A DNA stretch of 64,000 nt from Acidimicrobiaceae bacterium (GCA_025464005.1 JAODBO010000040.1:48714-112713); one strand, 5' to 3'. Shown: positions 18,079 through 28,381, counted from the stretch's first letter. Numbers and translations: made by a program. Notes: generated by a model not told the origin, from the sequence alone.

Positions 18079-19323
18079 TCAGTGCTCCCTGCGCTCCACG
18101 GCCCGACCGGCCGACTGCCTCGCAGCTGCGTCAGCGGCGAGCACGTCACCGACCTCGAGCAGCTTTGTCTCCTCGTGACCGTCGAGCGTCTCGGCGACGA
18201 CGTCGGCGATCGCGAGCCAGCTGATGCGCCCGCCGAGGAAGGCCGCCACCGCGACCTCGTTCGCAGCATTCAACCACGCCGGAGCGCTCCCGCCCGCGCG
18301 GCCCGCCTCGTAGGCGAGGCGCAAGCACGTGAACGTCGCGATATCGGGCGCCGCAAAGTCGAGCCGTGACAGACACGTCCAGTCGAGGACGCCGAAGGGC
18401 GACCCGAAGCGCTCCGGATACGCGAGGGCATAGCCGATGGGCAACCTCATGTCCGGCTCGGACAGCTGGGCGACCGTCGCCCCGTCGCAGAACTCGACCA
18501 TCGAGTGGACGATCGACTGGGGATGGACGACGACCTCGATACGATCGAAGTCCACGCCGAACAGCTCGTGGGCCTCGATGACCTCGAGGCCCTTGTTCAT
18601 CAACGTCGACGAGTCGATACTGATCTTGGGGCCCATCTTCCACGTGGGATGTGCGAGGGCATCCTCGATGGTCACCGACGCGAGCTCACTTGAGCTGCGG
18701 CCCCGAAACGGGCCGCCGCTCGCCGTCACGACGAGCCGCCGGACATCCGCCGGCGGTTCGAGGAAGTCCGCGGCCGCGGAACTGTTGGCGGCGTTGCGGT
18801 GGTGGCGATGGCCGAGGCACTGATGGATCGCGCAGTGCTCGGAGTCCACCGGCACGATCTCCGCGCCGCGCGCGGCGCGCGCCGCTTGGACCACTGGCGC
18901 CCCGGCGATGAGGGACTCCTTGTTGGCGAGCGCGAGGCGTCGCCCGGTGGCGAGCGCCGTGACCGTCACCGGGAGACCGGCGAAACCGACGACGGCGTTG
19001 ACGACGACGTCGCCGACTCCGGCGAGGGACTCGAGCGCGCCCGGCCCGGCACGGACCTCGGTACCGGCGGGAACGAGCGCTGCCAGCTCGGCCGCGAGAC
19101 GCTCGTCGCCGATCGCGACGTACTCGGGCCGGAACTCGGTGGCTTGCTCGCCGAGGAGCTGGACGGAGCTGTACGCGCCGAGCGCCACGACCCGGAACCG
19201 GTCGCGGTCGCTTCGCACGACCTCGAGCGTCTGGGTGCCGATCGAACCGGTCGAGCCGACGATGCTCACCGCTGTCGCCGAGCCTGCTCCGGCCGGGTGC
19301 GCCTCGGCGGTCGCGCGCGTCAC
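18079..19323 (-). CDS. dxr: 1-deoxy-D-xylulose 5-phosphate reductoisomerase
   Basis: A 414-residue Dxr, the first committed step of the MEP pathway, making MEP from DXP with NADPH and a divalent metal. The N-terminal Rossmann motif is GSTGSIGTQTLEV. The metal and substrate region is seen in VPVDSEH, and ASGGPFRG and the MNKGLEVIEAHELF helix are conserved. The GTG start overlaps the cdsA stop as GTGA, showing translational coupling. A Ser/Arg/His-rich stretch near HRHHRNAANSSAAAD is a small insertion after SEHCAIHQCL. Confidence 0.96.
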   Translation of the reverse strand: MTRATAEAHPAGAGSATAVSIVGSTGSIGTQTLEVVRSDRDRFRVVALGAYSSVQLLGEQATEFRPEYVAIGDERLAAELAALVPAGTEVRAGPGALESLAGVGDVVVNAVVGFAGLPVTVTALATGRRLALANKESLIAGAPVVQAARAARGAEIVPVDSEHCAIHQCLGHRHHRNAANSSAAADFLEPPADVRRLVVTASGGPFRGRSSSELASVTIEDALAHPTWKMGPKISIDSSTLMNKGLEVIEAHELFGVDFDRIEVVVHPQSIVHSMVEFCDGATVAQLSEPDMRLPIGYALAYPERFGSPFGVLDWTCLSRLDFAAPDIATFTCLRLAYEAGRAGGSAPAWLNAANEVAVAAFLGGRISWLAIADVVAETLDGHEETKLLEVGDVLAADAAARQSAGRAVERREH

Positions 19324-21221
19324 GAGAGATGCACCAGTCGCACGACGTAGTACGCCACCGGCAGCACGAACAGCATCGCGTCCACCCGATCGAGCACTCC
19401 GCCGTGGGCGGGCAGCAGCGAGCCCATGTCCTTCACGCCGAGATCACGCTTGATCAGCGATTCGGCGAGGTCGCCGATTGGCGCGACGACGGCGACGACG
19501 AGCCCGAGGAGCAGGGCGTGCGACATCGAGAACGGATGGATGCGCGCCACCACGAGGGCCGCGATCGCGAGCGTGAGGACCGCGCCCCCGGCGAGGCCCT
19601 CCCAGCTCTTGTGCGGGCTGATCCGCGGAGCGAGCAGGTGCTTGCCGAACTTCGAGCCGGTGGCGTAGGCCCCGACGTCCGCGGCGACGGTGAGCAGCAC
19701 CGCGGCCCCGAGCAGCGCGACGCCGTGCCGGTGCGGGAACGCCGTCGGATCGAGGATCAGCCCGGCGAACGAGCCGAGGAACCCGACCCACACGACGACG
19801 AGGAGGGTGCCCCCGAGGTTCGTCACCGGGTGGCGGCGGCTCCCGGAGCGGGCGCTGTCGAGCAGGTACCAGCAGAAGCTGACGAGCACCGCGATTCCGA
19901 GCACGACCGGGATCGCCGTGCTCCCGCGCAGGTAGGCGGAGACGACGAGCGCCGGGACCGCCACCAGTCCGAGGAGCGTTGCCGGCTGCTGGCCACCCCG
20001 GCGCAGCGCGCCGTATGCCTCGCCGGCGGCGAGAGTCACGAGCACCGTGACGAGCACGAGCGCGAGCACGGGGCCGGCGACGAAGCAGGCGATCGCGATC
20101 CCTCCGGCAACGATGCCGGTCGCCGTGGCGAGGAGCGGGTTGCGCCGGGCCCCCTCGGGCGTGCTCGTCGTGGCACTCGATGTCGTGGAACTCGATGTCG
20201 TGGCACTCGATGTCGTGGGACTGGATGTCGTGGCACTGGAATTCGCGGACGACCGCCGAGCTCGGGCAGGGCTGCGATCCCGGCGCGTCCAGCTCGGTGC
20301 GGGCTCCCCGTCGAAGCCGGCCGGAACGTCCGCAGTCTGGGCAACCTCGTCATCACGAGCATGGCGGGCGGCGTGCTCGGGTGCGTGGTGCCTGCCCCAT
20401 AGGCGCGAGCGGCTCTTGCGGCCTGCGCGCCGGGAGGACCGGCTGGCGACGTCGTCGTCGTCGTCCAGGCTCGACGTCGTGTCCGGGCTCATCAGCGAAT
20501 CCCAGGCCGCGTCGTCGATGTCGTCGGAGAGCTCCGATGCGTCTCCCACGTCGCGGCCGATTTCACCGACCGGCGAGCGCTGTGTCTCCGACACCGGACG
20601 GCGTGCTGGCGTGTCCTCGTGCCTGCGCGGCGCCCTCACGTCGAGCTCCCGGAACGAGAAGTCGAACTGGTCCTCCTCGCGGTCGGCCTCCGACGCGTGG
20701 CCGGCTATCCCCACGTGGGTGCCCTCCTCCTCCACGAGGAAGGAGAGATCGAGGTCCTCGTCCCAATCGGAGCGGTCCTCGCGCCACGTGGGGCCGCGCA
20801 TCGTCGGTACGTCGCCAGTGATCGTCCCGTCCTCGGCCTCGACGAGCAGCACCCGGGGGACCTGGCCCGTGGGTGGGTCGGACCAGTCGGGAAGCTCCAG
20901 GGCCGAGAACTGCTCGGCGGGCTCGTCGTCGCGGGCTCCCGGAACGGGCACGTCGTAGCGCCTGCCGGTGGAGGGTGCGAGGCCGGCAGCGACCGCCGCC
21001 TCGACCGCCGCGATGCGAACGCCCTCGGTCACCGACCCCGGGGCGCGCCCGGGGCGCGCCGCCTCGACGTCGTCCGCGCCCTCGAGCGTGTCCTGTCCTC
21101 TCGTGCCCGATGAAGCTGAGGGATCCTGCGCCGACGAGGCCCGAGCCTCGTCGGCTCCCGTCTCGCCGGTCTCGCTTCGCGGGTCGCCGGGCCCGTCGGG
21201 CCCGTCGTCTCGATCCTTCAC
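19320..21221 (-). CDS. cdsA: Phosphatidate cytidylyltransferase with long disordered N-terminal extension
   Basis: 633 residues, about twice the usual length. The last 270 or so residues are a polytopic CdsA domain making CDP-diacylglycerol, with the signature SLIKRDLGVKDMGSLLPAHGGVLDRVDAMLF. The first 350 or so residues are hydrophilic, rich in Asp, Glu, Ser and Arg, and lack a recognised fold; they end in a pentapeptide repeat (S-A-T-T-S type) just before the first membrane helix. The extension is probably cytosolic and may be a scaffold or regulatory tail. The GTG start has GGGAGG upstream. Confidence 0.93.
   Translation of the reverse strand: MKDRDDGPDGPGDPRSETGETGADEARASSAQDPSASSGTRGQDTLEGADDVEAARPGRAPGSVTEGVRIAAVEAAVAAGLAPSTGRRYDVPVPGARDDEPAEQFSALELPDWSDPPTGQVPRVLLVEAEDGTITGDVPTMRGPTWREDRSDWDEDLDLSFLVEEEGTHVGIAGHASEADREEDQFDFSFRELDVRAPRRHEDTPARRPVSETQRSPVGEIGRDVGDASELSDDIDDAAWDSLMSPDTTSSLDDDDDVASRSSRRAGRKSRSRLWGRHHAPEHAARHARDDEVAQTADVPAGFDGEPAPSWTRRDRSPARARRSSANSSATTSSPTTSSATTSSSTTSSATTSTPEGARRNPLLATATGIVAGGIAIACFVAGPVLALVLVTVLVTLAAGEAYGALRRGGQQPATLLGLVAVPALVVSAYLRGSTAIPVVLGIAVLVSFCWYLLDSARSGSRRHPVTNLGGTLLVVVWVGFLGSFAGLILDPTAFPHRHGVALLGAAVLLTVAADVGAYATGSKFGKHLLAPRISPHKSWEGLAGGAVLTLAIAALVVARIHPFSMSHALLLGLVVAVVAPIGDLAESLIKRDLGVKDMGSLLPAHGGVLDRVDAMLFVLPVAYYVVRLVHLS
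20167..20241. repeat. 15-bp tandem repeat in cdsA
   Basis: Five copies of a 15-bp unit (consensus GTCGTGGCACTCGAT on the plus strand) encode a five-residue Ser/Thr repeat in CdsA, located just before the membrane domain. Copy number could vary without a frameshift. Confidence 0.85.
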
Positions 21222-21287
21222 TTCGCCTCCCGTTCGCGGGTCGCCCCGAGGGTGCGGCGGGCAGCCCGTGAAGGACGCCCGCGCCGT

Positions 21288-21860
21288 TCACACGTCGAGC
21301 AGCTCCTGCTCCTTGTGGGAGAGGAGGCGGTCCACGTCGGCGATGAACTCGTGTGTCAGCTTCTCGAGGTCCTTCTCCGCCCAGTCGAGGTCGTCGGAGG
21401 AGATCTCGCTGTCCCGCTCGAGTGCCTCGAGGTCCTGGCGCGTGGCGCGACGCACTGCGCGAACGGCCACACGGGCGTCCTCGGCGCGCTGGCGGACGAC
21501 CTTCACGAGGTCCTTCCGGCGCTCTTCGGTGAGCTGGGGGAAGACGAGGCGGATGACCGCCCCGTCGTTGCTTGGGTTGACCCCTAGGTCGGACAGCTGG
21601 ATCGCCTTCTCGATCGCCTTCATCGAGCCCTTGTCGTACGGGTGGACGACCAGCACGCGAGCCTCGGGCACCGTGATTCCGGCGAGCTGCTGCAGGGGGA
21701 CCTCGGTGCCGAAGTAGTCGACCCGCAACTTCTCCACCAGCACCGGAGCGGCACGCCCGGTCCGCACCGCGCCGAACTCGGTCTTCGCGTGCTCCACGGC
21801 GCGGCTCATCTTCTCGCGGGTGTCCTGCATTGCGAGGTCGATGAGTGACTCGTCGTTCAT
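21288..21860 (-). CDS. frr: Ribosome recycling factor
   Basis: A 190-residue RRF, which with EF-G splits post-termination ribosomes. The three-helix-bundle signatures are present: [20 protein letters not shown], then [13 protein letters not shown]. Its ATG overlaps the pyrH stop (ATGA), the standard bacterial pyrH-frr pairing. Confidence 0.97.
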   Translation of the reverse strand: MNDESLIDLAMQDTREKMSRAVEHAKTEFGAVRTGRAAPVLVEKLRVDYFGTEVPLQQLAGITVPEARVLVVHPYDKGSMKAIEKAIQLSDLGVNPSNDGAVIRLVFPQLTEERRKDLVKVVRQRAEDARVAVRAVRRATRQDLEALERDSEISSDDLDWAEKDLEKLTHEFIADVDRLLSHKEQELLDV

Positions 21861-22612
21861 CTGATCAGCGTACCGATCGGCTCACCTGTGAGGGCGCCGT
21901 GGATGTTGCCCGGCTTCATGAGGTCGAAGACGAGGATCGGCAGGGAATTGTCCTTGCAGAAGGTGATCGCGGTCATGTCCATGACACGAAGATCGCGGCT
22001 GATGACGTCGGCGAAGCTGATCTCGTCGAAGCGCGTCGCCTCGGGATGCAGTCGGGGGTCGGCGCTGTAGACGCCGTCGACGCCCGAGTGCGTGCCCTTC
22101 AAGATGACACCGGCCTCGATCTCGGCGGCGCGAAGCGCTGCCGGGGTGTCCGTCGTGAAGTACGGATTGCCCATGCCGGCGGCGAAGATGACCACCCGCC
22201 CCTTCTCGAGGTGGCGAATGGCGCGACGGCGGATGTAGGGCTCGCACACCTCGGACATGGCGATCGCCGACAGCACCCTCGTGGGCCGCCCGGCCCGCTC
22301 GATCGCGTCCTGCAGGGCAAGGGCGTTGATCACCGTGCCGAGCATCCCCATCGTGTCGGAGGCGGCACGGTCCATGCCTTCCCCGGCGCCGGTGGTGCCA
22401 CGCCAGATGTTGCCCCCGCCGATCATCACGGCGAGCTGAACACCGAGCTCCTCGCACGACTCTGCGATCTCCGCAGCGATGCGGCGCACCGTGCCCGCGT
22501 CGATGGTCTCCTCCGACGAGGCGCTCGCCAGCGCCTCACCGGAGAGCTTCAGCACGGCCCGCGACCAGCGCGGTGTGCCTGGACCGGCAAGTGGGCGTAC
22601 CCCGCTGGCCAT
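21857..22612 (-). CDS. pyrH: UMP kinase
   Basis: 251 residues from the ATG at 22612, which has AAGG five bases upstream. An in-frame GTG at 22633 overlaps the tsf stop as GTGA and is an alternative start. PyrH phosphorylates UMP to UDP in pyrimidine supply and is a hexamer of the amino-acid-kinase fold. Motifs seen are [32 protein letters not shown] and the nucleotide region [13 protein letters not shown]. It lies in the conserved rpsB-tsf-pyrH-frr order. Confidence 0.96.
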   Translation of the reverse strand: MASGVRPLAGPGTPRWSRAVLKLSGEALASASSEETIDAGTVRRIAAEIAESCEELGVQLAVMIGGGNIWRGTTGAGEGMDRAASDTMGMLGTVINALALQDAIERAGRPTRVLSAIAMSEVCEPYIRRRAIRHLEKGRVVIFAAGMGNPYFTTDTPAALRAAEIEAGVILKGTHSGVDGVYSADPRLHPEATRFDEISFADVISRDLRVMDMTAITFCKDNSLPILVFDLMKPGNIHGALTGEPIGTLIR

Positions 22613-22629
22613 CTCAGCCTTGGCGGCGC

Positions 22630-23430
22630 TCACGCACCCACGACGACCTGGGCAAACCTCGTGAGCTGTGCCGAGCCGAGGAGCTGCGCGATCGTCTGCT
22701 TGTCGTCGCGCGCATACGGCTGCTCGAGAAGGACTCGCTCCTTGTACCAACCCTGCAGTCGACCCTCGACGATCTTGTCGAGCTGGGCCTCGGGCTTGCC
22801 CTCGTTCTTCGCGATGGTCGCGATCGTCTCCTTCTCGGCGGCGACGAGGTCGTCGGGGACGTCGGCCTTCGAGAGGTACTCCGGACGCGCGAAGGCGATG
22901 TGGACGGCCACGTCGTGGGCGAGCTCGGCCGACCCGCCGACGAGCTCGACGAGGATGCCGTTGACGCCCCTCCCGTTTTGCACGTGGAGGTAGCTGCCGA
23001 GCACGCCGCCCTCGACGGTCTCGAAGCGGACGTGTCGGCCGAGGGCGATGTTCTCCTTCAAGGTCACCTTGAGCTCGTCGATCTCGCCGGCGTGCGCAGC
23101 CAGACCGGCCTCGCCCTCGAGGGCGACCGATTCGGCGAGCACGTCGACGAGCCGCACGAAGTCCGCCGACTTGGCGACGAAATCCGTCTCGCACTCGAGG
23201 GACACGACCGCCCCCTGGCGGCCGGCTCCCGTGACCACGACCGAAACCGCGCCTTCGGCCCGCTCCCGGTCGCTGCGCTTGCTCGCCCCGGCGAGGCCCT
23301 GCTCGCGAAGGCGCACCGCCGCCTTCTCGATGTCGCCGTCGGTCTCGACCAGCGCGTTCCGCGCCGCCAGGATCCCCGCGCCGGTCTGCTTGCGCAGCTC
23401 TTGAACGTCTCGTGCTGTGACCTCGGCCAC
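22630..23430 (-). CDS. tsf: Translation elongation factor Ts
   Basis: A 266-residue EF-Ts, the guanine nucleotide exchange factor for EF-Tu. The N-terminal UBA-like helix contains [16 protein letters not shown], and the core carries [13 protein letters not shown]. The start is GTG, two bases after the rpsB stop. Confidence 0.97.
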   Translation of the reverse strand: MAEVTARDVQELRKQTGAGILAARNALVETDGDIEKAAVRLREQGLAGASKRSDRERAEGAVSVVVTGAGRQGAVVSLECETDFVAKSADFVRLVDVLAESVALEGEAGLAAHAGEIDELKVTLKENIALGRHVRFETVEGGVLGSYLHVQNGRGVNGILVELVGGSAELAHDVAVHIAFARPEYLSKADVPDDLVAAEKETIATIAKNEGKPEAQLDKIVEGRLQGWYKERVLLEQPYARDDKQTIAQLLGSAQLTRFAQVVVGA

Positions 23431-23432
23431 GA

Positions 23433-24362
23433 TCAGGCCTCCGTAGTCGCGCCAGCGGGGACCGGCTCGGGCGCCGCGGTCACGTCGGGCCCGGGAGCAG
23501 CAGCGGCCTCGGGGGCCGGCGCCGCTACAGCCGGAGCGGCCTCGGGGGGAGCGGCGGCCGCCGGGGCCGGTGCCGCATCCGGAGCGCCTGCGGGACGCGG
23601 TGGCGGCGGGGGCACCGGGCTACCGCCGGACGACGGGCCGTCCTCGCCGCGAGCCAGCTTGTTGGCGGCGCGGCGAGAGGCGATGAACCGGCCCTCCTTC
23701 ACCGCGTCCGCGATGATCCGGCACATGAGGCGGCCGGAGCGGATGGCGTCGTCGTTGCCGGGGATCACGTAGTCGATCACGTCGGGGTCGCAGTTGGTGT
23801 CGACGACGGCGATGACCGGCAGACCGAGCTTGTTGGCCTCGGTGACGGCGATGTGCTCCTTCTTCGTGTCGATAACGAAGATCGCCTTCGGGAGACGGTT
23901 GAGGCGGCGGATACCGCCGAGGTTGCGCTCGAGCTTCTCGAGCTCGCGGCTGAGAAGGAGGGCCTCCTTCTTCGGCAACGCGTCGAACTCGCCGGACTCC
24001 TTCGCCGCCTCGAGCTCGGAGAGCTTGCGGACGCGGCCCGCCATCGTCTCGAAGTTCGTGAGCATCCCGCCGAGCCAGCGCTGGTTGACGTAGGGCATGC
24101 CGCAGTCCGCCGCGTACTCGGCGACAGGGTCCTGGGTCTGCTTCTTCGTCCCGACGAACAGGATGGTCCCGCCGTCTGCCACGAGGTCACGCACGTAGGA
24201 GTAGGCGGTGTCGATGCGCGCCAGCGTCTGGTGGAGGTCGATGATGTAGATGCCATTGCGCTCGCCGTAGAGGAACCTCTTCATCTTCGGGTTCCACCGG
24301 CGGGTCTGGTGCCCGAAGTGGACACCTGCCTCGAGCAGCTGCTTCATCGTGACTACGGCCAT
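23433..24362 (-). CDS. rpsB: 30S ribosomal protein S2
   Basis: 309 residues from the ATG at 24362. The S2 core is intact ([34 protein letters not shown]). A Pro/Ala-rich C-terminal tail of about 75 residues extends beyond the usual end, as in several actinobacterial S2 proteins. First gene of the rpsB-tsf-pyrH-frr string; the 116-bp leader upstream separates it from xerC. Confidence 0.97.
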   Translation of the reverse strand: MAVVTMKQLLEAGVHFGHQTRRWNPKMKRFLYGERNGIYIIDLHQTLARIDTAYSYVRDLVADGGTILFVGTKKQTQDPVAEYAADCGMPYVNQRWLGGMLTNFETMAGRVRKLSELEAAKESGEFDALPKKEALLLSRELEKLERNLGGIRRLNRLPKAIFVIDTKKEHIAVTEANKLGLPVIAVVDTNCDPDVIDYVIPGNDDAIRSGRLMCRIIADAVKEGRFIASRRAANKLARGEDGPSSGGSPVPPPPPRPAGAPDAAPAPAAAAPPEAAPAVAAPAPEAAAAPGPDVTAAPEPVPAGATTEA

Positions 24363-24478
24363 GGTCAGTCCTTCCCAACGGTTGAGCTGATCCGGTCTCA
24401 GCGCCCCGAGGGACGACCGTGGGTGAGCCCGGACGAACGGTAGGTGGACCCGGACGGGCCCAGGTGCATCGTAGCCGC

Positions 24479-25384
24479 TCAGGCCCGCGGGTGAGCGTTC
24501 CGGTACGCCCCGACGAGCCGCTCGCGCGACACCTGGGTGTACACCTGGGTCGTGCGCAGGCTGGAGTGGCCGAGCAGCTCCTGGACCACCCGGAGATCCG
24601 CGCCTCCGTCGAGCAGGTGCGTGGCGAAGCTGTGCCGAAGCGCGTGGGGATGGGTCGGGCTCGCGGAGCGCCGGTCCAGGATGCGGCGTACGTCGCGCGG
24701 GCCGAGACGGGCGCCCCGAGCGTTCAGGAACAGCGCCCCGTCGGGCGACGACCCCGTGATCAGCAGCGGGCGCCCCGTCGCCAGATAGGCGCGCAGCGCC
24801 TCGGTCGCGGGCGCGCTCGTGGGCACGCGCCGCTCTTTCGAGCCCTTTCCCCACACCGTCACCGCGCCACGTTCGGCCGTCTCGATCTCGATCGAGCCGA
24901 GATCGAGACCGCAGCACTCGCTGACGCGCAGCCCGGACCCGTACAGCAGCTCGAGGACCGCGTCGTCGCGCAGATCGCGGGCGACGACCGCGGGAGGCCG
25001 CGTGGCGTCTCTCGGCCCACCGCGGGCGGGTTCGAGCAGGGCCGTGAGCTCGGCGGAGCCCAGGATCCGCGGTAGGCGCGCGTCTCCGCTCGGGGCCGAC
25101 AGGCGCCTCGCCGGATCGCTCGTCGCTCGCCCGGTGCGAAGCGCCCACGCGAAGTAGCGCCGTAGCGACGCCGCCTTTCGCGCGACGGTCCGCCGGGCGT
25201 AGCGCCGGGTGGTCAGATACGCGAGGTAACGGCGCAGGACGAGGCGGTCGACCTGACCCGCCGTGGCTATCCCGGCGCGGCCAGCCCACTCGCAAAAGGC
25301 GCCGACGTCGGCCGTGTACGCCGTGACCGTCGCCGGCGAGGACCCCCCGAGCGACCGGACGAACTCCTCGACGTCCCAGCTCAC
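24479..25384 (-). CDS. xerC: Tyrosine recombinase XerC/XerD family
   Basis: 301 residues from the GTG at 25384 (MSWDVEEFV). It has an N-terminal SAM-like core-binding domain and a C-terminal catalytic domain with Arg in GSGLRVSE, Lys in [20 protein letters not shown] and the nucleophile Tyr in TQVYTQV. The length and a position upstream of rpsB match the actinobacterial chromosomal xerC used for dimer resolution at dif. It is therefore a housekeeping enzyme, not an island integrase. It is divergent from mtrA. Confidence 0.92.
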   Translation of the reverse strand: MSWDVEEFVRSLGGSSPATVTAYTADVGAFCEWAGRAGIATAGQVDRLVLRRYLAYLTTRRYARRTVARKAASLRRYFAWALRTGRATSDPARRLSAPSGDARLPRILGSAELTALLEPARGGPRDATRPPAVVARDLRDDAVLELLYGSGLRVSECCGLDLGSIEIETAERGAVTVWGKGSKERRVPTSAPATEALRAYLATGRPLLITGSSPDGALFLNARGARLGPRDVRRILDRRSASPTHPHALRHSFATHLLDGGADLRVVQELLGHSSLRTTQVYTQVSRERLVGAYRNAHPRA

Positions 25385-25472
25385 GGCGTTGAGCTTACTG
25401 CGACCGCCCCCCTCTGCAGCGCTTTCGCGCCCGCGGGCGGCACGACGTCGCCGCGCGCGAGAAGATATGCAC

Positions 25473-26165
25473 ATGCCTAGCCACATCATGCTCGTGGAGG
25501 ACGACGAGCGCATCCGGACGTCCATGCGCCTCGCCCTCGAAGACGAGGGCTACGAGCTCACCGAAGCAGCGAGCGGCGAGGAGGCGCTCGAGCTCGCCGC
25601 GCAGGCCGCGGTGGGCCAGCCGTTCGAGCTGCTCATCATCGACATCATGCTCCCGGGGATGGACGGCTTCGCGTGCTGTCGCGAGCTGCGACGTCAGAGC
25701 GCGGTGCCGATCATCATGGTCACCGCAAGGACCGACACCCACGACGTGGTGGCGGGCCTCGAGGCCGGAGCGGACGACTACGTCACCAAGCCCTTCGAAC
25801 CGAAGGAGCTCGCTGCCAGGATCCGGGCGCTGCTGCGCAGAGCCCGGGCGACCGAGGGCGCCACTGCATCGCTCACCTTCGGCGAGCTCGAGATCCTGCC
25901 CGAGGCCGGCGTCGTCCGCCTCGCCGGCGACGAGGTGCACCTCACCCGGACCGAGTTCCTCCTTCTCTGCGAGCTCGCGGCCAACGTCGGCAAGGTCCTC
26001 TCCCGCGAGCAGCTGCTCGAGCGCGTCTGGAGCTACGACTACTTCGGCGACGGGCGGCTCGTCGACGTCCACGTCCGCCGGCTCCGCACGAAGGTCGAGC
26101 CCGACCCGGCCAACCCGCGCCACGTGCTCACGGTGCGGGGCCTCGGCTACAAGCTCACCCCCTAG
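25473..26165 (+). CDS. mtrA: MtrA-like OmpR-family response regulator
   Basis: 230 residues from the ATG at 25473, with GAGAAG eight bases upstream; an ATG two codons earlier is less well spaced. The receiver domain carries the phospho-acceptor Asp57 in IIDIMLPGMDG and Lys in VTKPFEPKEL. The winged-helix DNA-binding domain ends in HVLTVRGLGYKL. It is the first gene of an mtrA-mtrB-lpqB-type operon that controls cell-wall and division genes in actinobacteria. Orthology is inferred from gene order. Confidence 0.88.
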   Translation: MPSHIMLVEDDERIRTSMRLALEDEGYELTEAASGEEALELAAQAAVGQPFELLIIDIMLPGMDGFACCRELRRQSAVPIIMVTARTDTHDVVAGLEAGADDYVTKPFEPKELAARIRALLRRARATEGATASLTFGELEILPEAGVVRLAGDEVHLTRTEFLLLCELAANVGKVLSREQLLERVWSYDYFGDGRLVDVHVRRLRTKVEPDPANPRHVLTVRGLGYKLTP

Positions 26166-26171
26166 GCGGAC

Positions 26172-27722
26172 GTGCAGTTCCCCGTCCGGCGCGCACGCCG
26201 CGAGAGCGGCCTTGCCGGGACGGTGGCCGTCTCGCAGCGGCACTCCCGGCTCGGCCTGCGCAACCGCGTCACGATCAGCTTCGCGCTCGGCGCGTTCGCG
26301 CTCTCGAGCGCCCTCGGAGCGATCACGTACTTCACGACCAGGTCCTCGATCCTGCACCAAGAGCAGACGACGATCGCCTCCGAGGTGGGCACGAACGCCG
26401 AGAGCCTGCGCGGCCAGCTGCGCGACTACGAGAACCTCCTCCCCGCGGTGTCGAGCATCGACCTTCTCTCGGGCTCCCAGTCCGCCATCTACATCAGCGG
26501 CGCGACCATCCCGTGGGTCCAGATCGAGCGGACCCTGCCCTACACGGCCCTGCCGGACAGCCTGCGAAGGACGGCGACGTCCGGCACCCCGGCGAGTCAG
26601 ATCTTCCGTCTCGACGGCAAGACCCAGCTCGCGATCGGGATGCCGATCCCGTCCGCCGGTGCCACGTATTTCGAGGTCTTCCCGCTCACCCAGACGGCGC
26701 GCACGTTGCAGATCATCCTTGCCTCGCTGATCGCGGCGGGCGTCGTCACGACGCTCGCGGGCACCGTGCTCGGCCGCTGGGCGGCAGGTCGTGCCCTGCG
26801 GCCGCTGCGCGACGTATCGGAGGCGGCGCTCGCGATCGCGAGCGGCCGGCTGGACACCCGGCTCGAGACAGCCGACGTGCGGGACCTGGCGCTGCTCGCC
26901 TCCTCGTTCAACCGCATGGTCGACCGCCTGCAGCAGCGGATCGAGCGGGACGCCCGCTTCACCTCGGACGTCAGCCACGAGCTTCGCTCGCCGCTCACGA
27001 CCCTCGCCGCTTCGCTGTCGGTCCTCGAGGCCAGGCGTGAGGAGCTGCCCGAGCGGTCGCAGCAGGCGCTCGAGCTGCTCGCGGCGGAGATACGGCGCTT
27101 TCAGCGGATGGTCGGCGACCTGCTCGAGATCTCTCGCCTCGACGCGGGATCGGCTGACTTCGAGACCAATGTCGTCGAGGTCGGCGAGCTCGTGCGCAAC
27201 GCCATCGCATCGACGCGCGGCGGCGTCCCACTCGACGTGCCCTCCGAGCTCTCCGGGCGCCTCCTCGCCGTGGACAAGCGGCGCTTCGAGCGCATCATGG
27301 TGAACCTGCTCGACAACGCACAGCGCTATGCAGGAGGAGCGACGCGCGTCGCCGTCGCCGGCCGGGAGGGCATGGTCCGCTTCGTCGTCGAGGACGAGGG
27401 GCCGGGCATCCCGCCCGACGAGCGGGCGCGCATCTTCGAGAGGTTCGCGAGGGGCTCGGTGGCTGCCGGGAGCCGGGGTGCCGGCGACGGGACGGGCCTC
27501 GGACTCGCGCTCGTCGCGGAGCACGTCAAGCTGCACAGCGGTCGGGTTTGGGTGGAGGGCAGGCCCGCCGGTGGGTCGAAGTTCGTCGTCGAGCTGCCCT
27601 TGCTCGAGGAGCCGTCGCTCGACGAGCAGTTCGCCGAGGACCACCCGGGCGCCGAGCTCGCCGCGGCGAGCTCGCCGCCGCACGGAGCCGCGCCCAGCTC
27701 AGAAGGAGCTTCACCGTCATGA
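26172..27722 (+). CDS. mtrB: MtrB-like sensor histidine kinase
   Basis: A 516-residue membrane kinase with two transmembrane helices around an extracytoplasmic sensor region (about 35-55 and 178-200) and a HAMP domain. The H-box is SDVSHELRSPLTTL with phospho-accepting His269, the N-box is NLLDNAQRY, and the G-boxes are DEGPGIP and GTGLGLAL. The GTG start lies 6 bp after the mtrA stop. Its end overlaps the lipoprotein gene by ATGA. It phosphorylates the adjacent MtrA-like regulator. Confidence 0.88.
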   Translation: MQFPVRRARRESGLAGTVAVSQRHSRLGLRNRVTISFALGAFALSSALGAITYFTTRSSILHQEQTTIASEVGTNAESLRGQLRDYENLLPAVSSIDLLSGSQSAIYISGATIPWVQIERTLPYTALPDSLRRTATSGTPASQIFRLDGKTQLAIGMPIPSAGATYFEVFPLTQTARTLQIILASLIAAGVVTTLAGTVLGRWAAGRALRPLRDVSEAALAIASGRLDTRLETADVRDLALLASSFNRMVDRLQQRIERDARFTSDVSHELRSPLTTLAASLSVLEARREELPERSQQALELLAAEIRRFQRMVGDLLEISRLDAGSADFETNVVEVGELVRNAIASTRGGVPLDVPSELSGRLLAVDKRRFERIMVNLLDNAQRYAGGATRVAVAGREGMVRFVVEDEGPGIPPDERARIFERFARGSVAAGSRGAGDGTGLGLALVAEHVKLHSGRVWVEGRPAGGSKFVVELPLLEEPSLDEQFAEDHPGAELAAASSPPHGAAPSSEGASPS

Positions 27723-28381
27723 TCGCCGCAGCGATCTCGCGCCTGCGCCGTCTCGGAGTGCCGGCGCTCGCGCTCGGTGCCGGGCTGCTCGCCGGAGCCT
27801 GCGGCATTCCTCTCAGCAACGCGGCCCAGCCGCTCGCTCGCTCGCAGGTGCCCCCGGGCCTGCTCGTCAAGCCCCCTCCCACCACGACGACGGCGCCCGA
27901 GACGCCAAACGCAAGGCCGATCGGGGTGTACTTCCTCAATTCGACGCTCACCCGGCTGGTGAAGACCACCGCCGACGAGCCGACCGCGAGCCCCGCCGAG
28001 GCGCTCGGACTGCTCACCTACGGCCTGACCGCCGCCGACAACAACCTCGGCTATCAGACGGCGCTTGTGCCTCAGGCAACGCCGTCGGTGAAGGTGGACA
28101 ATCGGACCGGGGTCGCGACCGTCGCGCTCGACAACTCCACGGAGGCCTTGTTCGGCTCGCCGCTCTACGACGCCCTGGCTCAGATCGTCTACACCATCAC
28201 CGATCCGGGATTCGGCGTGCACAGCGTCGTGTTCACCTACCTCGGCACTCGTGTGGGTGCATACCTGCCCAACGGCACGTTCCCGCTGCGGCCCGTCACC
28301 CGTGCCGACTACGCCCAGCTCGCGCCGGCGACGACCACCAGCACGACCGTCAGGGCTGCTCCGGGGCGCACAGCGGGCTGA
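27719..28381 (+). CDS. GerMN-domain lipoprotein, minimal LpqB-like
   Basis: 220 residues. The signal ends in the lipobox LAGAC, so it is an exported lipoprotein. A Pro/Thr linker precedes a single GerMN domain (VYFLNSTLTRLV ... VATVALDNS ... VVFTYLG). LpqB, the protein encoded after MtrB in mycobacteria and streptomycetes, carries an equivalent GerMN domain but is more than twice as long and ends in a beta-propeller, which is absent here. The ATGA overlap with mtrB supports a role as an accessory to the MtrB sensor. Confidence 0.82.
   Translation: MIAAAISRLRRLGVPALALGAGLLAGACGIPLSNAAQPLARSQVPPGLLVKPPPTTTTAPETPNARPIGVYFLNSTLTRLVKTTADEPTASPAEALGLLTYGLTAADNNLGYQTALVPQATPSVKVDNRTGVATVALDNSTEALFGSPLYDALAQIVYTITDPGFGVHSVVFTYLGTRVGAYLPNGTFPLRPVTRADYAQLAPATTTSTTVRAAPGRTAG

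Noticed and set aside
24479..25384. XerC-like recombinase as an island integrase
   Set aside because: Length, motifs and location upstream of rpsB match the chromosomal dimer-resolution recombinase of actinobacteria.
25395..27683. Very long open frame antisense to mtrA and mtrB
   Set aside because: The plus strand carries unmistakable response-regulator and kinase motifs. The antisense frame is Arg/Gly/Asp-rich with no motif, an effect of high GC in the third codon position.
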